Origin: Bradyrhizobium jicamae
Lineage (GTDB): Bacteria > Pseudomonadota > Alphaproteobacteria > Rhizobiales > Xanthobacteraceae
Assembly (NCBI RefSeq): GCF_018130695.1
Contig: NZ_JAFCJX010000028.1
Location: forward strand, 1-64,000
DNA length: 64,000 bases
Direction of reading: 5' to 3'
In this document: positions 57,204 through 64,000 of the stretch, in pieces
Layout of the letters: the number at the start of each line of letters is the position of its first letter
How positions within the stretch are numbered: the first letter of the stretch is position 1
Position numbers and translations under genes: made by a program
The notes under the pieces: generated by a model
What the model was told of the DNA's origin: nothing
Seen by the model: only the letters and a program-made list of their open reading frames with translations
Databases searched by the model: none

Positions 57204-57493
57204 TTTGGCGCATTTGCGCAAATTGTGGTCTTGGCCGACTTATCGTGCTGACTATTTCTGTAGAGGCTCTGATGCTTCACTGAGCCGAATAAAAACCGCC
57301 TTCTGCGTGATCGCCTTTGCGGGACGGCAGGAGGCGGTGGGGTTAGACGGCATTCCATGCGCGAGCGCCTCATGCTGACGCTCGGACGAATTCTGATATT
57401 GTCGGGAAGAAGTGGAAATCGACGCCCGCGCGAAACTAGCTAGCTGGCGGATCGTTAGCTGATCGGGTGCCCCGACCGCATCGGCATCCAAGG

Positions 57494-57545
57494 ACGGCCC
57501 CGGCCACCAAGCCCCCCCAACCCCAAGCCGGGGCCGTTTCTTTTA
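57494..57545 (+). terminator. Candidate terminator with 11-base stem
   Basis: ACGGCCCCGGC / GCCGGGGCCGT, perfect, around a C-rich 22-base loop, then TTCTTTTAG. No protein gene identified upstream on the plus strand. Confidence 0.6.
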
Positions 57546-57840
57546 GACAAAGAGAGACCGCCAACGTGGTGACCTCTGAATCTATTCAGGCGGGCGCAGC
57601 GGGGACTTGGTGTAATCGGGAGAGGAGTGGCTGTCAGCACCAGCTGATCGCAGCCATACAGACCGCGAAAGTAAAAAAGTCCTGGCCCCAGCGAAATCGC
57701 CAGAATGGTTGCCGTGCCTCCCAACGCAGGAACCTCGGCGCGGGTCCTATGCCCTTGCCCGGCGATCGGATAACTGGAATTGCGATGAACCAGCGATGTT
57801 GGACCGCCGGGGTGCCTGCTTTTCAAAGGGACAGTGAGGG

Positions 57841-57939
57841 ATGGATCATTCGTGGATCGTCGCAATACTGATTGGTCTCGCCGTGGCGCTAGGGCTCGCC
57901 ATCGATTTTTTGCTTCACCCTGAAGTTATCGGCGGCTAG
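57841..57939 (+). CDS. Single-span membrane micro-protein
   Basis: 32 residues: MDHSWIVAILIGLAVALGLA followed by IDFLLHPEVIGG and stop. One membrane span. GTGAGGG directly precedes the ATG. Resembles the other micro-proteins of this zone in plan, not in sequence. Confidence 0.55.
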   Translation: MDHSWIVAILIGLAVALGLAIDFLLHPEVIGG

Positions 57940-57962
57940 TGCCTCCGATCCTCCACTGAGAA

Positions 57963-58257
57963 TTATGCCGCGCGCGCCGCAGGCCTTGCAAACGAGCCGA
58001 GGCCCCAGGTCCGACACCCGATCGGGTCAGCGGTCGACGTCGTCCGACGGCAGGCTGATGTTGCAGCTGCACCTTTAATCGACGCAGAGCGCGATCGGGC
58101 CGCGAACGCCGGTCGCGCGCATCTCGCCCAGCGTGATCTTGACCGGGCGGCCATCGGGCAGGGTGGTGCGGTTTTCAGGCGGGCAATGCGCATGGCGCGA
58201 TGATTGCGCTGCGAGCGGTGAGAGTGGAGCCGCTGCAAGTCGGGCCACGGTCCGCAA
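57963..58257 (-). pseudogene. Decayed small zinc-ribbon protein gene
   Basis: The frame reads PDGRPVKITLGEMRATGVRG, then PIALCVD and TAA (58075-58077), continuing in the same frame as RCSCNISLPSDDVDR, TGA (58027-58029), PDRVSDLGPRLVCKACGARG. The intact family, as I recall it from rhizobia, reads LTLGEMREMGVRG ... YRCSHS ... DDVRLSDLEPRFVCKACGKRG. Similarity therefore continues past two in-frame stops, the mark of a pseudogene. The true start is uncertain. Confidence 0.7.
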
Positions 58258-58969
58258 TTGTCACGAGATATTGGTGAAGCGTTCCGAAATCGCCTCGGTT
58301 TTCGCTGTTACGGAAGATCGCGACAGCCGCGGGGAAGCGGCCCCAGCTGGGGCTGGGGGCTTCTGGGGCCGCCCATTTCAACCGCTGGCGACCTAGGACA
58401 AGCAAGCCAACGGTGAGTCACGTTACCGCGGCTCGGTTGAATCGCTCCGAACTAGTTTGGATTACCTCTGTGGGCGGTGCCGCTGAATGCCGATGTGGCG
58501 CGCGCATCCAGCGTCGTCATGGCAAAGTTCTCGTGGCAGCAATGCGGAAGTCGCGCGCCAAGCTGGCGCGGCCGCAATAACGCATGTTAAGATTGCCAAA
58601 TTTTCCTGGATTCAGAACCTCTGCCGCACTGCACACTCGGTCCGCCGGTTCAGTTACGTGGGAGCTCGCAGGAGTGGCCCTGCCGCAAGGCAGATGCATG
58701 ACAATGTTCAATAGTGAACTGACTGGGGTGTGCCTAAGCCGTAAAGAACGGGCATTGCCCAAACATGTGAAATTGCTTGTTGGACTTCGAGCCCGGCCCC
58801 TGTGCCGGGCTTTTTGTTGACCCGCGTCGGTGCCGGCGTTTCCGGTCGTTCGGGCGTACTGACTTACTGGCGCCGCCGGAGTTGCAGCAGCGGCGTTGGA
58901 CGATCTTGGCGTGGTTGTCGAGCGCGTCTGCGCTCGGTATCTTCCGCTGGTGCAGAGTCGAGGTGTGGA
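58258..58969. other. Stretch without a supported gene
   Basis: Open frames look like noise. Contains the hairpin at 58337-58372 (GCGGCCCCAG/CTGGGGCCGC, perfect 10 bases) and a strong terminator at 58790-58816 with no recognisable gene upstream, so a small RNA ending there is possible. Confidence 0.45.
58790..58816 (+). terminator. Rho-independent terminator of an unknown transcript
   Basis: AGCCCGGC / GCCGGGCT, perfect 8-base stem with 6-base loop, then TTTTTG. Confidence 0.8.
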
Positions 58970-59206
58970 ATGCCGCGGCTTCTTCCGTCAAAATCCTGCT
59001 CGAAGTGCCAAGGTCCGCTCCGCCGCGAGCCGTGCCTGCTGGGTGCGATCTATGTTTGCGAGCGATGCGATCGCGGCGATCCGATGGACAGTGCCGATCC
59101 GTGGATCAACGGTGAGCTCAAGCCTCCAGCTACATCTCTGGCGCAACGTTCTGAAGCGCGCACGCAAATGGGCGGAGGAGATCTGTCGGCTCGGCACTCG
59201 AGTTAG
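58970..59206 (+). CDS. Small zinc-finger-like protein
   Basis: 78 residues. Two CxxC knuckles, KSCSKCQGPLRREP and YVCERCDRGDPMDS, and then WINGELKPP. This order (CxxC, YxCxxC, DPM, W--GEL-PP) matches a short protein type widespread in Bradyrhizobium. GAGG precedes the ATG. The C-terminal 25 residues are polar and unlike the family. Function unknown. Confidence 0.68.
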   Translation: MPRLLPSKSCSKCQGPLRREPCLLGAIYVCERCDRGDPMDSADPWINGELKPPATSLAQRSEARTQMGGGDLSARHSS

Positions 59207-59370
59207 CTGCAATTTCTTCTCCTTCCCCTTGAGCGCGCAAGATCGGGATGAGGAGGGCCATGCCCTGCGGCTTGGCCGCGCCCCGGTCGAGAGCTCCGCC
59301 CACCATCGTCGGAGCTACACGTTTTTACCGCTTGTTAGAAACCTAATGCCCGCTTCCGCAATTGTTGGAG

Positions 59371-59592
59371 ATGCAGAGCGCTCATGACATCCACGTGGTG
59401 CGCGTCACGACCGACGACGGAGAACGCCAGCTCTGGCTCGCGGCGACCGAGCGCGACGAAGCCGTGGACCGGGTGCTTGACGCGATCCCGGAAGGGTGGA
59501 CGGCCACACTGATCGAGCGGAAGCTGAGCGACGAGCACGCTGCGAGCCTGAACATGGCGCCCGGAGAAATCCGTCACCATCAACTGTCGTGA
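59371..59592 (+). CDS. Small hypothetical protein
   Basis: 73 residues: HVVRVTTDDGERQLWLAATE, RDEAVDRVLDAIPEGWTATL, then DEHAASLNMAPGEIRHHQLS. The pattern LWL-A--RDEAV--VL--IPEGW---L and L-M-PGE-R is that of a small rhizobial family of unknown function. The ATG at 59371 has GGAG too close upstream; TTG 59362 is an alternative start. Confidence 0.68.
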   Translation: MQSAHDIHVVRVTTDDGERQLWLAATERDEAVDRVLDAIPEGWTATLIERKLSDEHAASLNMAPGEIRHHQLS

Positions 59593-59686
59593 GGGCGGCC
59601 GTCATCCCGGCGGCATCTGCCAATTTCGCAGGCCAGACCAACTTAAGTTAGCGCTGGATCCGGCGCCATGGCACAAGCTGGCGGCC

Positions 59687-59773
59687 ATGAACAGCACCGG
59701 CCTGCACGTCGCGCTTGCATTGATCTGGGTCGCGATCCTCGCGCTCAGCCTGGCCTGGATCCTCGTGAGCTAG
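59687..59773 (+). CDS. Single-span membrane micro-protein
   Basis: 28 residues: MNSTGLHVALALIWVAILAL then SLAWILVS and stop. Almost entirely one membrane span. Upstream sequence has only a weak ribosome binding site. Confidence 0.45.
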   Translation: MNSTGLHVALALIWVAILALSLAWILVS

Positions 59774-59797
59774 CCGCCTCTGCGGGGAGATCCTCAA

Positions 59798-60220
59798 TCA
59801 CTGCCGGTTGCCTCGCTTGGTCCGTTGCGGGGCCGGTGCGGAGCTCTCGGCTTTCGCGGATTCCAGGGAGTTGACCCGCGCGCTGAGCGCACCGAGTTGG
59901 TCAGACAGCAGCTTTTGCTCGCCCCGCTGGGCTGACGTCTTCTGTTGGACGTCATTGATTTGAGCCGTCAGCTTTTCCTGGGCCGACCGGATTTCCTGCA
60001 ACGCCTGTTGAACCGACGACAGGCTCTGCTTGATCTGGTCGATCGCCGGGTCTGGAGCAGCGGCGACCGCGGCGTGGTCTTGCGAGTCGGCCAGCCTTGT
60101 CGCGCTGCTGTAGCTCATCCACAGCGCGGCTGAGGCGATGAGGAGGGCGAGGAGCGCCACGAGGAGTGCCGGCAGTGCCGCGCGTGGCCGTGGGTCGGCG
60201 AACATTGAATGGTCGGTCAT
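59798..60220 (-). CDS. Membrane-anchored coiled-coil protein
   Basis: 140 residues from ATG 60220. An N-terminal anchor LPALLVALLALLIASAALWM, then a long coiled coil (IDQIKQSLSSVQQALQEIRS, AQEKLTAQINDVQQ, QLGALSARVNSLES) and a basic tail. Likely an inner-membrane protein with a periplasmic coiled coil. The frame extends to 60358 without support. Function unknown. Confidence 0.7.
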   Translation of the reverse strand: MTDHSMFADPRPRAALPALLVALLALLIASAALWMSYSSATRLADSQDHAAVAAAPDPAIDQIKQSLSSVQQALQEIRSAQEKLTAQINDVQQKTSAQRGEQKLLSDQLGALSARVNSLESAKAESSAPAPQRTKRGNRQ

Positions 60221-60244
60221 GGCGAGGCTCCAATTGCCGAAGAG

Positions 60245-60270
60245 CCCGGTCCGTTCGGACCGGGCTCGTA
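60245..60270. other. Perfect inverted repeat
   Basis: GAGCCCGGTCCG / CGGACCGGGCTC with a 2-base centre, between two minus-strand genes; no T-run follows. It may be a weak terminator for the DUF1236 gene upstream. Confidence 0.5.
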
Positions 60271-60381
60271 GTTGAGCTGAGTGCACGTGCGCCAACCGAT
60301 ATCCGGCGCCAACGTCCACGATGACGGCAGGAATCGCCCAAAGCAAAATCACGGGCATTGTCGAAAGGCGTTCGTGCGTGC

Positions 60382-60720
60382 TCAGTCGACCTCGTGCACC
60401 ACGGTGCGCGACGCGGGATCAACCAGCATCACGCGATCGCCGGAATACACATAGCGATACTTGGTGACGGTGGGACCCCAATCCGACGGCACGGCCTGCA
60501 GCTCGACATCGGCCGGGACCTTGGCGCCGACGATGATCCTCTCACGTGACTCGACCGGGCGGATCTTGTGCTCGGTGACGTAGCTCTTGATCTTGGTGCG
60601 GTATTGCGGCTCGATCTGGATCGACGACGTCGCCGCGCCGGTGGTCACAGTGGTCTGCGCGTGGGCGGCCATGGGACCCGCGAGCGCCGTTGCCATGGCG
60701 AGCATGACGATTTTCTTCAT
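60382..60720 (-). CDS. DUF1236 secreted protein
   Basis: 112 residues with a signal peptide cut after MAAHAQ. Mature part: EPQYRTKIKSYVTEHKIRPV, VGAKVPADVELQAVPSDWG, YRYVYSGDRVMLVDPASRTV: the DUF1236 pattern, common in Bradyrhizobiaceae, usually periplasmic. AGGAGG lies before the ATG at 60720 (CCTCCTG on the plus strand). Function unknown. Confidence 0.85.
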   Translation of the reverse strand: MKKIVMLAMATALAGPMAAHAQTTVTTGAATSSIQIEPQYRTKIKSYVTEHKIRPVESRERIIVGAKVPADVELQAVPSDWGPTVTKYRYVYSGDRVMLVDPASRTVVHEVD

Positions 60721-60887
60721 GAGTGTCCTCCTGTTGCCGCATCAGATGCGGTGCCGGGCACAACAGGTCGGCTCCAACATGGTTCCTATGGAACTTCAGA
60801 GATCGGGAAAATGCGGCATGCGGATACGCAGAAGCGCGAGGTCACGTCCGAAGCGAATGGTTCAGTATCGATCTGTGCGATGAGACT

Positions 60888-61016
60888 TCAGCGCTTCTTC
60901 AGCGTGCTGCGAAACGCCCACCTCAGCCCGAGGCGCAGGGCCAGAATGAGAATGGCGAGCACGACAATAATGCCCAGCATGATTTCGAATGCGATCTCAA
61001 ACATAACGAAATCCAT
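60888..61016 (-). CDS. Single-span membrane micro-protein
   Basis: 42 residues: MDFVMFEIAFEIMLGIIVVL, AILILALRLGLRWAF, RSTLKKR. A membrane span followed by a basic tail that fits the positive-inside rule (C-terminus in). No clear ribosome binding site for the first ATG; the second, four codons in, is possible. Confidence 0.5.
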   Translation of the reverse strand: MDFVMFEIAFEIMLGIIVVLAILILALRLGLRWAFRSTLKKR

Positions 61017-61368
61017 TTTTGTCTAGATGGTGCGGAACCTACCTTGCAATCGATGCCTGCTTGTTCGTCGGCCGCACAGGCGTCGCCTGCAGCCCCGATC
61101 TCCTGTGCAGCATCCAGGCGGCGCGGTCACAACATGCGCGCACGATCGGGGTTCCCCTAAGGGTGGGAAAAAGATGTAGCAGCTTTGGCGCAAGCGCAAC
61201 TGAGCGATGGCGGCGCACCTCCATACCTGCTCTCCGTCGATAGGCCGCGCGATGGGCATCCGCGGCGCGCCGCCGGCGACGAAACACGTTTGAAACAGAG
61301 CTGAAACCAGATTGCGTGAACCCAGCCAAATCTTCGCCCGTCTAACGGGGGTGATTGAGGAGATAGCC
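61017..61368. other. Intergenic stretch without a supported gene
   Basis: 352 bases between a minus-strand and a plus-strand micro-gene. Open frames show no family features; no long palindrome seen. Confidence 0.5.
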
Positions 61369-61479
61369 ATGCGCAAGATGATTCAGGTTGGTTCCAAGGA
61401 AGAAGTCGAATTGCTGCTCGCCCTGTTCGGTTCGCGCAACGAGCCGTCCAAGGAAAAGGCGCCGCGGTCGCCGCGCTGA
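61369..61479 (+). CDS. Small basic hypothetical peptide
   Basis: 36 residues: MRKMIQVGSKEEVELLLALF followed by GSRNEPSKEKAPRSPR. A short amphipathic helix and basic tail. TGAGGAGATAGCC before the ATG is an excellent ribosome binding site, the main reason for the call. Confidence 0.55.
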   Translation: MRKMIQVGSKEEVELLLALFGSRNEPSKEKAPRSPR

Positions 61480-61765
61480 CATCGCTTTCGGAGGTTTGCT
61501 CTGCGCATCGTTTCGACGCGACGCGCGGAGCGAGGCGTTACGGCGTCGGTTCGCTCATTGGCTTGCCCTTGTCGATGATGGGCCGTCAGCATCTTGAGCG
61601 GCTTGTCGCCGCCAATCTTGTAGCGCGCATGCGCTACGTCCCGCACGTTGATCACGGCGCACCGGCCGGAAACGGTACTTCCATGCCGTCTGGCATGACG
61701 CGTGTGGCGCCTTCCAGAACATAGACGCGTAATCGCTCATTCGGGCGACGGCACCGTTCCTTGGC
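61480..61765 (-). other. Possible relic of a small gene
   Basis: On the minus strand a frame reads NERLRVYVLEGATRVMPDGM, EVPFPAGAP, stop; the overlapping frame then reads INVRDVAHARYKIGGDKPLK, MLTAHHRQGQANE and runs on into sequence opposite the 61369 gene. Both parts look protein-like but no good start or family was found, so this may be a frameshifted gene. Confidence 0.3.
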
Positions 61766-62860
61766 TTAAAGCCCGTGGCGGCGGCTGCGTTCAGCGCGCA
61801 GCGAGGTGGCGACGAAGCCGACGTCCTCGAGGCCGCGACGCATGTCGTTGGAGCAGGCGAGCAGGGTGACCGCAGCCGCGCCGAGCGCGACCACCGCTGT
61901 CACGAGCAGGGGGCTGGCGCAGAAGCTGCTGACGAAATCGTCGATCGGCGCGGCGCCGGTCGACCGCTGCATCACGCAGGCAGCGGAGGATAGTAGCCAG
62001 CCGCCGAGCAGCAGGCCCGCCGCGTTCGCCGCCGCAAGCGCGATCACGGTGATGGCGAGGCCTTTCCTGATCGAGAGCACGAGGTCGGTCAGCTTGACGA
62101 CGACGCAAAACGCGACGGTGAAGGCGATAGCCGCAACGCCTGCGGATGCGCCGCCACCGATCGCCCGCGCCAGACCGCTCAGGATCACGAGCGCAGCGGC
62201 GATCGCGAGCAGCAGCAGGTTGACCTTGACGAATTCGGGGAATTTGCAGCGCAGCCAGCGGCCGTTCAGCTTCTCGATGAGGTCGAGCACGGCGCAGGCG
62301 ATCAGACCCACGGCGAATCCGCCGAGATGGATCTGCCAGTTGATGCCGGAGTTGCTGAGCGCGAATGCGACGTTCAATCCGATGTTGATCACGAAGAAGT
62401 CGGCGCGAACCTCGAGCTTGCCGAGGATGTACAGACAGAGCAGCGCGCCGAGCAGGCCCGAGGTCGCGCCGGAGGCGCCGACGGTCAGATATGGGCTGTG
62501 ATGCAGGGCGTCACCGATGATGGCGCCGAGAATCATCGAGGCGAGATAGATGAACAGGAAGTAGGCCGCGCCGACGCGCCGCTCCAGATGCGCGCCCCAC
62601 AGCACCAGGCACAGCATGTTGGTGGTGAGGTGCACGAAATTGACGTGCAGGAAGCCGTAGGCGACGAGCCGCCAATAATCATGCCGCGCCAGCGCCGTCG
62701 AATACATGCCGCCGTAGCGAAACAGCAGATCCGACGATGCCGACGGACCTTCGGACTGGATGAAGCAAAAACCCGACAGCAGCACGGTCGCCGTCATCAG
62801 GGCGTAGACCGCGGCGTGAGGGGTTTCGAAGAAGCCGGGGCTGGCGCGGTACGATGCCAT
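61766..62860 (-). CDS. Rhomboid-family intramembrane serine protease
   Basis: 364 residues. Rhomboid signatures: HLTTNMLCLVLWGAHLERRV (HxxxN helix 2), catalytic Ser in TVGASGATSGLLGALL, and catalytic His in WQIHLGGFAVGLI. Six core spans lie within about residues 25-210. A C-terminal extension of about 150 residues carries four more hydrophobic segments, unusual for a bacterial rhomboid. The catalytic dyad is complete. Substrate unknown. Confidence 0.88.
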   Translation of the reverse strand: MASYRASPGFFETPHAAVYALMTATVLLSGFCFIQSEGPSASSDLLFRYGGMYSTALARHDYWRLVAYGFLHVNFVHLTTNMLCLVLWGAHLERRVGAAYFLFIYLASMILGAIIGDALHHSPYLTVGASGATSGLLGALLCLYILGKLEVRADFFVINIGLNVAFALSNSGINWQIHLGGFAVGLIACAVLDLIEKLNGRWLRCKFPEFVKVNLLLLAIAAALVILSGLARAIGGGASAGVAAIAFTVAFCVVVKLTDLVLSIRKGLAITVIALAAANAAGLLLGGWLLSSAACVMQRSTGAAPIDDFVSSFCASPLLVTAVVALGAAAVTLLACSNDMRRGLEDVGFVATSLRAERSRRHGL

Positions 62861-62940
62861 CGGGGAATCGCGAGCAGGAGGCGGGAGCTTGAGCGTAGCG
62901 GAGTTGTCGCGCGATTGCAGCCGAAGGTGCGCGGCGGGGA

Positions 62941-63111
62941 ATGGTGCGGGGCTACTGGCCCGATCACAAGCCGTTGTTCGCGTGGTTCTTCTGTCGGGTG
63001 CCGCTTCCGGAATATGTCCGCCGGCAGGCCGATATCATGACCATGGCGGTCGGCCTGATCGTCCATGGTGATCGGCTTGAACAGGTCGTGAGGGAAAACA
63101 AGCGGATTTGA
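62941..63111 (+). CDS. Short hypothetical ORF
   Basis: 56 residues: MVRGYWPDHKPLFAWFFCRV, PLPEYVRRQADIMTMAVGLI, VHGDRLEQVVRENKRI. GCGGGGA directly before the ATG. The composition is protein-like and it lies between divergent neighbours, but no family is recognised. Confidence 0.4.
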   Translation: MVRGYWPDHKPLFAWFFCRVPLPEYVRRQADIMTMAVGLIVHGDRLEQVVRENKRI

Positions 63112-63373
63112 TCGCCATCGGCCGGAAAATCCTCAATGATCTCAATTGGCCGAAGGGGTGTGGCGCGGGACTTCGGAACCGGCCGTCGGCCTCGCAAAAC
63201 GGGCTCCAAAATTGGCTCGACCGGGCCGAAAAGGCTTTCCTGACGGGCCGTAATGGTCCGGGGCGGTCGGCCTTGATCCGACCAAAAAGCCAGTGTGAGT
63301 TGCCGATACCGGGGTGGGTGGCCGATTTGTGTTTCAGAACATTGCCGGCCCGAGCGCAAAAAGGACGCGGATA

Positions 63374-64000
63374 ATGCGGAAGAATGTCGGCTTTCTCCTG
63401 GGTACGGTTGCGGGCGCGTGTCTCACTCTCCTCGTTACCGCGCCGCAGGGGGCGAACCTCGTCGCCGTCGCCAAGGCCGCCGTCCGATCCGACACCTATT
63501 CGCAGCTCAATCTGTTCGGCGAGGTGTTTGAGCGCGTCAAAACCGACTACGTCGAAAAGCCCGAGGATTCCGCGCTGGTCGAGGGCGCCATCAACGGCAT
63601 GATTTCCTCGCTCGATCCGCATTCGCGCTACATGAACGCGAAGGGCTGGGCCGACATGCAGGAGACGACGCGAGGCGAGTTCGGCGGGCTCGGCATCGAG
63701 GTCACGATGGAGGACGGCCTCGTCAAGGTCGTCGCGCCGATCGACGATACGCCGGCCTCACGCGCGGGCATCATGTCCGGCGACGTCATCACTGCGATCG
63801 ACGACGACTCGATCCAGGGCATGACGCTGGACCAGGCCGTCAACAAGATGAAGGGCGCGCCCGACAGCAAGATCAAGCTGAAGATCATCCGCAAGGATGC
63901 CGACAAGCCGATCGATGTCGCCATCGTCAGAGAGATCATCCGCGTCCGCCCGGTGCGCTTCCACGCCGAGGGCAACGACATCGGCTATATCCGCATTACC
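63374..64000 (+). CDS. ctpA: Carboxy-terminal processing protease (S41, CtpA-type), 5' part
   Basis: The first 209 codons; the gene runs off the window. N-terminal signal or anchor (VGFLLGTVAGACLTLLVTAP), the S41 N-domain with LFGEVFERVKTDYVEKPED and LDPHSRYMNAKGWADMQETT, then the PDZ domain (about 85-165, FGGLGIEVTMEDGLVKVVAP and AGIMSGDVITAID). The catalytic Ser/Lys region lies beyond the edge. AAGGA precedes the ATG. Confidence 0.92.
   Translation, partial: MRKNVGFLLGTVAGACLTLLVTAPQGANLVAVAKAAVRSDTYSQLNLFGEVFERVKTDYVEKPEDSALVEGAINGMISSLDPHSRYMNAKGWADMQETTRGEFGGLGIEVTMEDGLVKVVAPIDDTPASRAGIMSGDVITAIDDDSIQGMTLDQAVNKMKGAPDSKIKLKIIRKDADKPIDVAIVREIIRVRPVRFHAEGNDIGYIRIT

Larger units (their letters stand above)
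56712..57840. other. Long stretch without a supported gene, rich in GC hairpins
   Basis: Open frames here have no family resemblance or good start. It contains hairpins at 56908-56933 (AGGGCCG/CGGCCCT), 57006-57017 (CCCCGGCCGGGG), 57170-57203 and 57494-57537, some likely terminators of untranslated or very short transcripts. Confidence 0.5.

Overview
The window looks like chromosome from a GC-rich alphaproteobacterium of the Bradyrhizobium/Rhodopseudomonas group (Nitrobacteraceae). The evidence is the rpsB-tsf-pyrH-frr-uppS-cdsA-dxr-rseP-bamA-lpxD-fabZ-lpxA-lpxI-lpxB gene order followed by gltA, gltX, comEC, lexA and moeA; an alphaproteobacterial GTTC-N7-GTTC SOS box; small secreted proteins of the DUF3551 and DUF1236 type; Omp25/31-like porin; and palindromic dispersed repeats of the kind I associate with bradyrhizobia. 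Genus assignment is inference; no rRNA or tRNA gene was seen.

Layout. 1-337: two dispersed repeats. 338-3916 (minus): a three-gene ribose-type sugar ABC importer, with a small globin gene upstream and an orphan operator plus terminator beyond it. 4900-10494 (plus): a copper-handling cluster (DUF2946 protein, TonB-dependent receptor, PCu(A)C chaperone, YcnI-like protein, CopC-CopD fusion). 10640-14021: proS, then the LolCD lipoprotein-release transporter. 14025-16021: two DUF3551 proteins, an outer-membrane beta-barrel protein and a micro-protein. 16187-19705: dnaE, then a DUF2846 lipoprotein. 20541-35651: the ribosome/translation-factor, isoprenoid, phospholipid, outer-membrane-assembly and lipid A block, interrupted only by one opposite-strand KTSC-like gene between fabZ and lpxA.

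35790-39529: a tightly coupled two-gene cassette encoding a ThDP-dependent 2-oxoacid decarboxylase and a large FAD amine/amino-acid oxidase. It sits between lpxB and gltA, where it looks inserted, and suggests an amino acid -> 2-oxo acid -> aldehyde route (possibly indolic or phenylacetic). 39610-44322: gltA, gltX, glnS. 44354-47784: small stress/secreted/zinc-ribbon/SPW proteins and an MHS-family transporter. 48173-54324: comEC, two small conserved proteins, lexA with its SOS box, moeA and a HAD phosphatase; the last two abut across a palindromic repeat that supplies the start codon of one and the stop codon of the other.

54325-55113 is a composite of dispersed repeats; one part is an inverted copy of the repeat at the left edge of the window. 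55114-61479 is an accessory zone of very small genes (including four single-membrane-span micro-proteins of 28-42 residues), a decayed zinc-ribbon pseudogene and a series of GGCCCC/GGGGCC hairpins. 61766-64000: a rhomboid protease, a short ORF and the 5' part of a CtpA-type S41 protease that runs off the window.
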